Shown here: one piece after another, positions 7,946 to 15,777 of the stretch
Layout: each line of letters starts with the position of its first letter
How positions within the stretch are numbered: position 1 is the stretch's first letter
From: Bdellovibrio sp. ArHS
Lineage (GTDB): Bacteria; Bdellovibrionota; Bdellovibrionia; Bdellovibrionales; Bdellovibrionaceae
Assembly: GCF_000786105.1 (NCBI RefSeq)
Contig: NZ_JTEV01000028.1
Coordinates: 1 to 49,734 of the forward strand
DNA length: 49,734 nucleotides
Direction of reading: 5' to 3'
Notes under the pieces: model-generated
What the model saw: only the letters and a program-made list of their open reading frames with translations
Database searches by the model: none
What the model was told of the DNA's origin: nothing
Program-made: the position numbers and the translations under genes

Positions 7946-9472
7946 TCAAAAACAACCCGACCCCGAGGCAGGCTCTGCCATTTGGCGGCAACGCACCTGA
8001 GCACTTGAGCATTTCACCCGCAAATGGAAATGGTTGTGGTGATCAGTATCGGCGACCAGACGGCGCAGTGTCTCGTACGCCAATCCTTCATTTTTACCTT
8101 TTTGCAGCTCCCCATTCTTGATCGCAATATTACAAAGTGATTTTTTTAAAACCTTGTGAATAAAAATTCGATCAATCAGTTGCGTCTTTACCACGTGTTT
8201 AAAAAGCTTCCACTGCTCTTCCGCCATCCAGTTGGCGTGGGGTTTATCCACGGTCACGGCCGAAGCAAAAAAGCCCTGGAAAGATTTGTTATTAAAGAAA
8301 AGGGCTACATCCGCATCTAAACCATTCTGATGCGATTTGTGTGATCCCAACTTCCCGCCTTTTTCACGCGACAAATCGCCAACGGATAAAACATAACCGG
8401 GCATTTCCTGTTTCGTGAAAAGGCCCATTTGGGCGATGATGTACCCCAATTCGTTCGTTGCAAAATGAGTGAGCCTTGCCGGACGCATGATACTGAATCC
8501 CGCCGGAGAATGATTTTCCTGAAAGCGCAGCATGTTCATCGCATTTTCCAGACGGCCTTGATTCACCGGTCCGATGGCCTGACTGGCTTTCTTTATTTCA
8601 GGTCGAGAGTCCGCCTTAGGCTCCTGCCGCTGAGGCTCATCCTTCTTAGGGTCCTCTTTTTTGGGCTCATCCTTAGGGCGAGGCGTAGGAATAGGAACTT
8701 TGGAATCTTCCATTTTGCCATCGTCTTTTTTCGGATCGTCTTTTTTGGGTTCTTCCTTCTTCGGCTCTTCTTTCTTCGGTTCTTCTTTCTTGGGGTCCTC
8801 TTTTTTGGGCGTTTCCGAGCTCTGGGCTGGAGCTTTAGGTTCTTCTTTTTTTGGCTCGGGCTTTACTTCGAGAAGAGTCTCAATATCTTCCTTAATACTT
8901 CCCACGTATTGTCCAGGATCGCCTTCGACGTCATCGGCGCCACCTTCAGATTCCAATTCCTCTTCGGGAGTTACTTCCGGACCGGTTTGTGGTGGTTGTT
9001 CTTGTTGAGATTCGATCTGATGGTGGTATACCACGCCGTCAGCATAAAGATAAACGTCGATAAAGGAAGATTGGCAACTTCCTTCTTCACTGAGACACGT
9101 GGCTTTGGCTGCCAACTGAAGCCCCTGGGGCAGACTTAAATCTTTGCGATGATTTCTTAGTTGAATAAATCCATCCGAATCCAATATACCCGACAGATCC
9201 ACTTCAATGGTTTGTAAGGACGTTGCACGCATGGGCAGATATTCGATTTTACCTTTAAGGGCCATGGCCTTAGTCGTTGCATCGAAAACCACCTTCATGT
9301 CGATAAGACGAGTGGCCCCGCGTGCGATCCTATAACCATCTTGTTCTGTGACGGTGGGCCGAGGTGGCTCGTAAGTTGTAACCGGTGTAGAACCTTGATC
9401 ACGCTGATCCGGAGCACAAGCACTCAGTACTAAGGGGAACGAAAAAATAAGAGTTAGAAAGCGGTTCTTCAT
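7946..9472 (-). CDS. MepA-type murein endopeptidase lipoprotein with charged repeat linker
   Basis: A 508-residue protein from the ATG at 9470-9472, with ribosome binding site AGAGGAG. The signal peptide ends in a lipobox LSAC at about 15-18. The middle of the protein is a Lys/Glu/Pro repeat. The C-terminal 140 residues match peptidase family M74 (MepA), penicillin-insensitive D,D-endopeptidases that cut peptide cross-links. Zinc-site motifs are HKSHQNGLDAD (H378, H381, D386) and HHNHFH (478-483). The protein is about twice the usual MepA length because of the N-terminal domain and linker. An envelope-remodelling or prey-wall role is inference from the suspected host. It follows an alpha/beta hydrolase gene by about 57 bases. 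Confidence 0.88.
   Translation of the reverse strand: MKNRFLTLIFSFPLVLSACAPDQRDQGSTPVTTYEPPRPTVTEQDGYRIARGATRLIDMKVVFDATTKAMALKGKIEYLPMRATSLQTIEVDLSGILDSDGFIQLRNHRKDLSLPQGLQLAAKATCLSEEGSCQSSFIDVYLYADGVVYHHQIESQQEQPPQTGPEVTPEEELESEGGADDVEGDPGQYVGSIKEDIETLLEVKPEPKKEEPKAPAQSSETPKKEDPKKEEPKKEEPKKEEPKKDDPKKDDGKMEDSKVPIPTPRPKDEPKKEDPKKDEPQRQEPKADSRPEIKKASQAIGPVNQGRLENAMNMLRFQENHSPAGFSIMRPARLTHFATNELGYIIAQMGLFTKQEMPGYVLSVGDLSREKGGKLGSHKSHQNGLDADVALFFNNKSFQGFFASAVTVDKPHANWMAEEQWKLFKHVVKTQLIDRIFIHKVLKKSLCNIAIKNGELQKGKNEGLAYETLRRLVADTDHHNHFHLRVKCSSAQVRCRQMAEPASGSGCF
8620..8875. repeat. Degenerate 15-bp tandem repeat coding for EEPKK units
   Basis: Inside the endopeptidase gene the minus strand repeats a 15-base unit encoding EEPKK, or EDPKK/DDPKK variants. 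It is most regular at about 8722-8812. The protein segment is a highly charged, proline-rich spacer between the lipid anchor side and the catalytic domain. Such repeats can change copy number by slippage. They also create meaningless long open frames on the opposite strand. Confidence 0.85.
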
Positions 9473-9529
9473 CCTGCAGGCTCCTCTTGCAGGAAACATG
9501 CTTTCTGAAATGCAATAAAGGCGCTTTTA

Positions 9530-10387
9530 TTACTTTGTGACTGTCAAAGTTTTAGATAGATAGGCCAATAATTGGTCGCGAAGCTCGCCGTTACGAAGTT
9601 CATAAAGATCCCCATGATGGCCTCCGGGAACCACCCAAAATTCTTTCGGACTGCGGGCCGCTGCAAACATCTTTTCTGAATTTTTAAGCTCAACCGCTTG
9701 ATCATCACTGCCATGAATGAACAATAACGGAACGGGCGAAATCTCACTCAAGGATTTTGGTGCGTAACTATCGCTGATAACCAGGTAACTGATGGGTTGC
9801 AAGGGCCACGTCCACCAACGACGACTTAAGACGTTGCGGGCCATTTGCTGATAAGAAGAAAAGCTGGCTTCAACAATCACATTCCGAATCGGAACTTGAT
9901 TTTTTATTTCCTCGACAGTTTTCAGCGCGACAATCCCGCCAAGGCTGTGACCATAAATGATCAACGGGCGCGAGTCCTTTTTTAAATACAACCATTCGGC
10001 TGCGGCCATACCGGCTTCCACCGTACTTTCTGGAGTTGGCGCCCCCGTAGACAAGCCATAACCGGGGTAATCAAAAATGAAATAGTTGTATCCCTTGGCG
10101 GGAAGCCAATGGAACATTAAAAAATGGGACGTCAGGTTTTCGGCATTACCGTGAAAGAAAAGCAACGTGCCTTTGCTTTCCGCCAAAGTCGTCGCCGGAA
10201 AATACCAGCCATGAATCGTATTCCCACTTTGAGTTTTCAAAAAAACATCTTCAGGCTGCATTTTTATCTTCGCCGGATCAAAAAGCTTTTCCTTCATTGG
10301 AAAATAGAAATAAGACTGGCAGCCCGTTAAAAATAGCAACGCAATGCATTTGAAAAAGGTACGGCGAAGCCCAAAAAACTTTGTCAT
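9530..10387 (-). CDS. Alpha/beta hydrolase lipoprotein
   Basis: A 285-residue protein from the ATG at 10385-10387, with a signal peptide ending in the lipobox FLTGC. The fold is a serine hydrolase. The oxyanion segment is LLFFHGNAENL. The nucleophile elbow is YGHSLGG, the acid lies in FIHGSDDQAVE, and the histidine in VPGGHHGDLYE. This matches the BEM46/YqkD-like group of unknown substrate. The start lies only 9 bases from the divergent corA start, so each promoter must sit within the neighbour's coding sequence. Longer in-frame starts at 10414 or 10423 would overlap corA. Confidence 0.85.
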   Translation of the reverse strand: MTKFFGLRRTFFKCIALLFLTGCQSYFYFPMKEKLFDPAKIKMQPEDVFLKTQSGNTIHGWYFPATTLAESKGTLLFFHGNAENLTSHFLMFHWLPAKGYNYFIFDYPGYGLSTGAPTPESTVEAGMAAAEWLYLKKDSRPLIIYGHSLGGIVALKTVEEIKNQVPIRNVIVEASFSSYQQMARNVLSRRWWTWPLQPISYLVISDSYAPKSLSEISPVPLLFIHGSDDQAVELKNSEKMFAAARSPKEFWVVPGGHHGDLYELRNGELRDQLLAYLSKTLTVTK

Positions 10388-10396
10388 ACTGGGATC

Positions 10397-11323
10397 ATGA
10401 AACGGTTTGAGCATCAATGGCAAGACTTTAAGTGGGTCGACTGTGAAGCACCTTCACAAGAAAATTTCGTGCAACTGGCGGAAGAGTTTTCCATACCTTT
10501 ACAGGTGTTATCCAGCTCATTAGATCCTGAGCACTTACCGACGGCCGAGTTCTTCGAAAGATGTCTGATGTTGATTTTGCGACATCAGGATCTTCATGCC
10601 AAAGCCAAAGCAGCGACGATGCAGGAACTGACGACAAAACTGGTGGTTTTTATCGGCAAAGATTTTGTGCTGACCATTCACCGTGCCGCCCTGCCTTGCA
10701 CTTCGGAAAAAATCGAAAAGGCGGCTTTTGAACAACACACTTTGAATTCGTTGGTAAAAGCGCTTGTCTTGCAAACCATCAAAAGTTTCGACGCCCCTTT
10801 GGATCAACTGGATTCCAAGACGGATGTCATCGAAGAGCGGGTTTTTGCCTTAAAAAGACGAAACATTCTGCGTGAAGGTTACACCATAAAACGCAAAATC
10901 TCGTCTTATCGCAAAGTTTTTAAATTCACCGCCGATATCCTGAATAAGGTCAGTCGCGAAGTGACTATTCCTTTGCGCGATCTGACCCATGTCCGCGAGC
11001 CTTTGGATAAACTGATTTTTTACGCTGACGGAATCCATGAAGAAATCACAGGGTTATTAAATCTGCATTTATCCCTGATGTCACAAAAGACCAACGAAGC
11101 CTCCTATCGCACCAACGAAGTGATGCGCGTTCTGACTGTTTTTTCGATCTTCTTTTTGCCTTTGAATTTTATCGCCGGAATTTATGGGATGAATTTCGAA
11201 AATATGCCCGAGCTGCACACTCAGAATGGCTACTATATCATTCTGGGAGTGATGTTGGTTGTGGTTCTGACGATCACCTACTGGATCTTCAAAAAAGGTT
11301 GGCTTAAAAAAGACAACCTTTAG
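10397..11323 (+). CDS. corA: CorA family magnesium/divalent cation transporter
   Basis: A 308-residue inner-membrane protein. CorA forms pentameric channels for Mg2+ (some relatives move Co2+, Ni2+ or Zn2+). The hallmark GMN motif is at 264-266, at the end of TM1 (about 245-262). It is followed by TM2 (about 278-297) and a lysine-rich tail. The long N-terminal part is the cytoplasmic alpha/beta funnel. There is only a weak ribosome binding site (GGGAT). The stop interlocks with that of the convergent methyltransferase gene in TTAG at 11320-11323. Metal specificity cannot be inferred. Confidence 0.93.
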   Translation: MKRFEHQWQDFKWVDCEAPSQENFVQLAEEFSIPLQVLSSSLDPEHLPTAEFFERCLMLILRHQDLHAKAKAATMQELTTKLVVFIGKDFVLTIHRAALPCTSEKIEKAAFEQHTLNSLVKALVLQTIKSFDAPLDQLDSKTDVIEERVFALKRRNILREGYTIKRKISSYRKVFKFTADILNKVSREVTIPLRDLTHVREPLDKLIFYADGIHEEITGLLNLHLSLMSQKTNEASYRTNEVMRVLTVFSIFFLPLNFIAGIYGMNFENMPELHTQNGYYIILGVMLVVVLTITYWIFKKGWLKKDNL

Positions 11324-12141
11324 GTGTAGGCTTTGGCTTGCACAAAGGAATAATAGAAAACGGCATTGGGATCACCAGCGACTTTTGCCATTTCATCCTT
11401 CATTCCCTGCACCACCTCTTCCGACACATATTGAGCTTGCACCAACTGCTCACTGGCGCTCAATAAAAGCTCCGTCCAATATTCGATGCAATCTTTGCGA
11501 GCCTGCGGCAAGCGGTTGTCCAAGAACCAGGTTTTTACTTCGGTTTGAATATCTTTGTAACCCAATTGCATAAGAAAATTTCCCAGCTTGGCACCAACGA
11601 AAGGGTCTCCTTTTTGCGTCAACTGATATTCGTTAAAGGCCATCCAATATTTGGAGACATTCGGAGAATACGGGTCCAAAAAGAACGAGGCGTTCATCAC
11701 TTCTGTAATGTAGATCACTGATCCCGGGCGCAAGACCCGTCGGACCTCTGACAGCACCCGAATGGGATCGGGCACATGTTCCAAGATCCAGCATAAAAAG
11801 GCCCCGTCAAACGAGTTTGCCGAAAACTTCATCGCAGTCGCATCCATCTCTTGCAACTGAAATCGCTCGCGGGCAAAGGGCAATTGCGAGAGATGGTGGC
11901 GAGCCGATTCTAGCTGCTTCGTACTGCGATCGATTCCCGTCAACTGCAAATCGGGAAAGCGGCGTAAGATGATCTCGCTTTGCGCTCCCACCCCACAGCC
12001 GACTTCTAAAAGATTTTGGACAGCAGACAAATTTATATTCTGATAAACGGTGAATTCCCCGAACCGCGCCTGCTTACGCAAGCGCTCTTGTTCATCTTTT
12101 GAAAAACCATGCAGGTAAGGAAAGGCGGATGACTGCGACAT
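11320..12141 (-). CDS. Class I SAM-dependent methyltransferase
   Basis: A 273-residue cytoplasmic protein. Motif I LLEVGCGVGAQ (about residues 43-53) binds S-adenosylmethionine. GIDRSTKQL supplies the acidic residue of motif II, and FDGAFLCWILEHV with VLRPGSVIYITE completes the Rossmann core. The substrate is unknown; the fold group resembles Methyltransf_11/25 enzymes acting on small molecules, quinones or lipids. Ribosome binding site GGGAG lies 7 bases before the ATG. The DUF4105 gene is 33 bases upstream on the same strand, so the two may share a transcript. Confidence 0.85.
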   Translation of the reverse strand: MSQSSAFPYLHGFSKDEQERLRKQARFGEFTVYQNINLSAVQNLLEVGCGVGAQSEIILRRFPDLQLTGIDRSTKQLESARHHLSQLPFARERFQLQEMDATAMKFSANSFDGAFLCWILEHVPDPIRVLSEVRRVLRPGSVIYITEVMNASFFLDPYSPNVSKYWMAFNEYQLTQKGDPFVGAKLGNFLMQLGYKDIQTEVKTWFLDNRLPQARKDCIEYWTELLLSASEQLVQAQYVSEEVVQGMKDEMAKVAGDPNAVFYYSFVQAKAYT

Positions 12142-12174
12142 ACCAAGCTCCCTGGATCGTGAACATTGAAATCG

Positions 12175-14097
12175 TCAGTAATAATTAAACAGCTGCAAAC
12201 TTGTTTCCTCAAGAAATCTCTCGTTCCGATAGCTGGCTCTAACTCCCCACGTCTTGGAAAAGCTGTATTGCGTTTCGATTTGGGTTCTAAAATAGTCCTG
12301 CCGATCCCACGCCGAGTCACGACGATAGAAAAGTCCCGCTTGCCATAACCACCAAGAATTCCAGCGATAGTGCAATTCCACCAAAGGCCCAGCACCACCC
12401 CAAAGTTTGTTGTCTGACAAAGTGGGACCGTAATGCACTTCGCCTTGGACCTGCGCGGAAATGTCAAAAGACCCGTAGTCGAAAGTCCATCCACCACCCA
12501 GTCGTAAAATTCCTTCGTGGGTTGGAAGAAAGTTTTCATTGCGAGTTCTTTCCACGCCCAGTTTGAACCTCCAGGAATGATCGGGAATCAAAGTGGACCA
12601 GGGACTCGCAGAGACAAGTTCAAAGGCCGCAAAGTTTTCCAACTCAAATTTTTTTTCACCGGGGTCACCGAATGAATCACCGTAAGAAAAACCCAAATCA
12701 AAAAAAGTGATTTGTGAATAAGTGGGATAACCCCAGGCAGGGTCCAAACGATCATGCAAGGCAAATCGATGCGTTAGCAACGTCCAACTTCTATCCGCAG
12801 TATCCTGTGAATAGCCCATCCCCCAGCGTCCTGAGGAATGCGCCAGATGCGGCCGTTCTTCCGGAACCGGATCAATGCGAATGTCTTGAGGCTGCACAGA
12901 AATTTCACTGCGCTTACCCAGAACACGCATTTTGAGCTGAGCTTCGCGGCCCGCCTCCTGCACTTCTTTAGAGTATTGAAAGTCAATAAAGTCGATAAAA
13001 GCATCTAAGATACGAGCCTGAGATTCTGAAGATCTTTTCTGAAAAGAGGGACCATAATAAATTTCATCCTGAGTGCGAATCTGGTGAACCAGCTCGGCAA
13101 ACTCGTTTTTTTCCTCTTCATTCAAAAGTTTGCCGCGTTCAAAATAAACCTGACGAATCGAAGGTCGATATTTATATCTCTTCACCAAAGATGTCTTAGT
13201 CCATAGAACGCGAATCGTATCCGCGGGTATCACATAGTGATCCAAGTGCGCCAGCACATCCACTTGGGGGTCGGCGGCTTCAAGAATCGAAAGCATGTGA
13301 TAAGAGCAATTTTCCGTAAGATACCAGTAGTCAATTTGCGCAGGTCCAAGTTCCCAGACATGGGCAATCAACATTTCAACAGCCGCAGGTTTGATATCCA
13401 GTTCGTACTCCCACAGATCGCGTGATTCGGCGTTGTTGTATTCACGCACCTTGTAGTAATAAGGGATCGAGCGGAACTGACCTGGAAACAAACCGAAAAG
13501 CCCCTTGAATCCATACAAGAAAGCATTGTTGGTGTCGGACTCGGCCGCGTAGTTCAAACCATAGTCCAACAATTCATGACGTTGACCGTCTGCTCCCGCC
13601 GACTTATTCACGCGCAAGAAGGTGTGGCCAAACGCAGAAGACGGATTATTCAGATAGTAACTGGAGAAAACCAAAGACACAGACTCGCCTTGCAGACCTT
13701 TGGCAAAAGCCAGATAGCGGTCACAGACCAGATCTTTCCAGGGAACATTTTGATTTTTTAGTTTTTCCTTCAACCAACGATAGCGGGCGGGAAATTTACA
13801 TTGGGCGTGTTCGTTGATATCTGTTGGCGGCGCCTGAAAAAAAGCCACGATTGTCGCCTCTAGTTCGGCAGCAGGGTCTTTTTTTCCGCCCTTCGAAAAA
13901 AAGAAGCCGGGGCTGTCGATCTGACTTTCCTGCACAAAAAAAGTGTCACGCTCAAAATGCAAAAGTTTGCGCCATTGACGATCTTCAGAAAGCTTTTGTG
14001 AGCGTGAAATTTGCAAAACACGATCTTGCGCAGACGCTTCTGTCGCGAGGGAAACACCGGGGATTAAAAAAAGAAAAGTAAGGACTGAAAAACGCAT
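12175..14097 (-). CDS. DUF4105 domain envelope protein with probable C-terminal barrel
   Basis: A 640-residue protein with a signal peptide (cleavage near SLATEASA). Residues about 130-330 match DUF4105 (Lnb-type N-terminal periplasmic domain), with SSYYLNNPSSAFGHTFLRV and a later LTENCSYHMLSIL, both carrying the conserved His and Cys residues of that family. DUF4105/Lnb domains are suspected cysteine-hydrolase-like proteins, but no activity is established. Residues about 420-640 alternate aromatic and polar residues (RWGMGYSQ, HYRWNSWWLWQAGLFY) and end in aromatic residues (NYY), suggesting an outer-membrane barrel. The methyltransferase gene follows downstream. Confidence 0.8.
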   Translation of the reverse strand: MRFSVLTFLFLIPGVSLATEASAQDRVLQISRSQKLSEDRQWRKLLHFERDTFFVQESQIDSPGFFFSKGGKKDPAAELEATIVAFFQAPPTDINEHAQCKFPARYRWLKEKLKNQNVPWKDLVCDRYLAFAKGLQGESVSLVFSSYYLNNPSSAFGHTFLRVNKSAGADGQRHELLDYGLNYAAESDTNNAFLYGFKGLFGLFPGQFRSIPYYYKVREYNNAESRDLWEYELDIKPAAVEMLIAHVWELGPAQIDYWYLTENCSYHMLSILEAADPQVDVLAHLDHYVIPADTIRVLWTKTSLVKRYKYRPSIRQVYFERGKLLNEEEKNEFAELVHQIRTQDEIYYGPSFQKRSSESQARILDAFIDFIDFQYSKEVQEAGREAQLKMRVLGKRSEISVQPQDIRIDPVPEERPHLAHSSGRWGMGYSQDTADRSWTLLTHRFALHDRLDPAWGYPTYSQITFFDLGFSYGDSFGDPGEKKFELENFAAFELVSASPWSTLIPDHSWRFKLGVERTRNENFLPTHEGILRLGGGWTFDYGSFDISAQVQGEVHYGPTLSDNKLWGGAGPLVELHYRWNSWWLWQAGLFYRRDSAWDRQDYFRTQIETQYSFSKTWGVRASYRNERFLEETSLQLFNYY

Positions 14098-14159
14098 AGA
14101 ACCATCTTTCTGGCTCTCTGGACTTTTGACAAGAACTATCCCTTTGCGAGATTCGTTTT

Positions 14160-14197
14160 AAAAATAAAAAACGCAGGGGCCGAAGCCACTGCGTTTT
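14160..14197 (-). terminator. Rho-independent terminator of the DUF3015 gene
   Basis: On the minus strand, CGCAG-TGGC-TTCG-GCCC-CTGCG (14172-14193) forms a stem closed by a UUCG tetraloop, with one internal mismatch. It is followed by a T-rich run (TTTTTTATTTTTA). It lies about 30 bases past the DUF3015 stop and ahead of the DUF4105 gene's 5' end. Confidence 0.85.
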
Positions 14198-14227
14198 AAG
14201 ATTTCTTTTTAAAAGAAAATCTAACGA

Positions 14228-14719
14228 TTAAGCACCACAAACGTTGTTTTGAAGAACAACTGCGTTGATGTTAGCTTCGATAGCTGCAGGTTGCATGTTT
14301 GTTTCAACAAAGATTTTGTTGTAATTCTTTTTCATCGCAGGAGCCAATGCAGAAGATTTGCAACCCATCAAGTTCGCAAGACCCGCCAAAGTTTCACCTT
14401 GTCCACGAGCTGCATCGTTAGCCAAAGCCAACTTGTTCACTTCGATGAAAGCAGGAACTTCACGGCCTGATTTGAAGATACCGTCTTGTTGGCAATTCAA
14501 TGTCCCAGTAGAGATACCGAATGTTTGCGAACCAGAAGTACCGTTTGTAGTTGCAGCAAGAACTTGGTTGCCATCAGAACCCATAACGATTGAACCGAAA
14601 CCACAACCCGCTGAGCCATAACCTTGGCCAGAAACTTGTGATAAAAGACCGCTCTTCTTTTGCGCATGAGCGACACCAGCTACCAACATTGCTACTAGAA
14701 CTACATTTACCAATTTCAC
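14228..14719 (-). CDS. DUF3015 family exported protein
   Basis: A 163-residue protein starting at GTG (14717-14719), with a strong ribosome binding site GGAGG 7 bases upstream. The signal peptide is MKLVNVVLVAMLVAGVAHAQ. The mature part begins with a glycine-rich segment GYGSAGCGFGSIVMG and has cysteines placed as in DUF3015 proteins (CGFG, LNCQQ, MGCKS, NNVCGA), likely disulfides. DUF3015 proteins are small periplasmic or secreted proteins of unknown function. It has its own promoter candidate and a strong terminator, consistent with independent, possibly high expression. Confidence 0.85.
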   Translation of the reverse strand: MKLVNVVLVAMLVAGVAHAQKKSGLLSQVSGQGYGSAGCGFGSIVMGSDGNQVLAATTNGTSGSQTFGISTGTLNCQQDGIFKSGREVPAFIEVNKLALANDAARGQGETLAGLANLMGCKSSALAPAMKKNYNKIFVETNMQPAAIEANINAVVLQNNVCGA

Positions 14720-14756
14720 TGAAAACCTCCGTGTGTGATTTGGTTAGACATCCAAA

Positions 14757-14785
14757 ATTGTGAAGGCACTTTGCCACAGAGGCAA
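14757..14785 (-). promoter_or_regulatory. Candidate promoter of the DUF3015 gene
   Basis: On the minus strand a -35-like TTGCCT (14780-14785), a 17-base spacer and a -10-like CACAAT (14757-14762), each 4 of 6 to consensus. A perfect inverted repeat TTTGCC-ACAGA-GGCAAA (14770-14786) overlaps the -35 element and could be an operator. Confidence 0.35.
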
Positions 14786-14835
14786 ACAAAAATCGAGCTA
14801 GCTTTAGCGAAGGACCTGATTGCAAGAATTATGTT

Positions 14836-15777
14836 TCAAAAAGAGTCCCACTTAATGGATATCTGGGGAAAGGCGATCCAATCTTCCCGGCGAGGAAAGT
14901 CCAGAGGTCGAGGTTCCGTCAAGCCTTTGAACTGAAGAAAGGCCGTGAGCGCACAGATGAAGGATTCGAAAGCATGGTTATTTTCAATCATCAGCTTCAC
15001 GTCCTGATCATACACGAAGGCGACGTTATGAGTGCTCAGGGCATTCAGAATCTCTCGGCGACTTTCATCACCACCAATGGAGTGCTTATGAAAACGCAAA
15101 TGACTTTTCATAACATTTAAAGAGCGCCCCACCCGCCAAACAGAAAGTTTCGGAAACACCTCGAGACAAGGCATCTTAAGACGCCGACGCAGGAACATCG
15201 CGCGCGCCAAAAGAGGCGCGGTATTAGCGCCCATGGCGTGCTGAATATTGAAAGGCTCTTCCAATTCGGTGGAAAGGAACAACTCCACGCAGCGCTGAGT
15301 GTAAGGCGTAAACAGCTTGCGCGGCTTCTTTTTTTTATGCAGCTTGCGGGTGTATTCCCACATCCATTTCACGTGCTCTTCGGGACAGCCTTCGATGCCC
15401 GGGCAATGCGGAACACAGTTCAGGCAAAAGGGTGGATTAAAAGGGACATCGAAAGCCACGCTTTCGACTTCCTGATGATACTGCTGAATGATTTCCAGAA
15501 TTTTAAAATCGGCAGAGTGAACTTCATCGCTTTTAATCTTCTCGACCAGGCGGGATAGAAAAACTTTTTTGTGCTTGGGATAGTACTCTAAAACTGAAAT
15601 GCAGGCTTTGTCGGATTTCCCGCCGCCTAACGAAATGCCAATAAAACGATGCACTTCACCTGCATGCGATGCACTGGTCGCCGCCGTTTTTTTTACAGCG
15701 GCTTTCTTCGTCGTTTTTTTCTTTACAGTGGATCGACGGGTTTTGCGTCCATCACCTGAAAGCCGGCTTCTTGGCAT
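14836..15777 (-). CDS. DUF429-like predicted nuclease/RNase H-fold protein
   Basis: A 313-residue protein. A basic Lys/Ala-rich N-terminus (about residues 12-38) looks like a histone-tail-type nucleic-acid-binding extension. The body has DUF429-like motifs: FIGISLGGGKSD, VAFDVPFNPP, LEVFPKLSVW and FICALTAFLQF, in the expected order. DUF429 is predicted to have an RNase H fold and nuclease activity; this is not demonstrated. Four cysteines (CLNCVPHCPGIEGC) near 120-135 form a possible metal site not typical of the family. The ATG lies 55 bases inside the GHMP kinase gene, so it is the translationally linked last gene of the operon. The divergence from DUF429 makes the call tentative. Confidence 0.65.
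   Translation of the reverse strand: MPRSRLSGDGRKTRRSTVKKKTTKKAAVKKTAATSASHAGEVHRFIGISLGGGKSDKACISVLEYYPKHKKVFLSRLVEKIKSDEVHSADFKILEIIQQYHQEVESVAFDVPFNPPFCLNCVPHCPGIEGCPEEHVKWMWEYTRKLHKKKKPRKLFTPYTQRCVELFLSTELEEPFNIQHAMGANTAPLLARAMFLRRRLKMPCLEVFPKLSVWRVGRSLNVMKSHLRFHKHSIGGDESRREILNALSTHNVAFVYDQDVKLMIENNHAFESFICALTAFLQFKGLTEPRPLDFPRREDWIAFPQISIKWDSF

Noticed and set aside
8661-9008. Plus-strand frame with repeated GSSFF units
   Set aside because: Pure low-complexity shadow of the EEPKK repeat, with no ribosome binding site.
8429-9139. Open frame of 236 codons on the plus strand across the endopeptidase gene
   Set aside because: It is the reverse of the Lys/Glu/Pro repeat and reads as a run of Phe/Leu/Arg; the minus strand frame has a lipobox, ribosome binding site and catalytic domain.
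9514-9531. AATAAA...TTTATT inverted repeat at the hydrolase stop
   Set aside because: All A-T stem with no T-run context; too weak to call a terminator.
12033-12539. 168-codon minus-strand frame across the end of the DUF4105 gene
   Set aside because: Overlaps two well-supported genes in another frame and shows no family motif.
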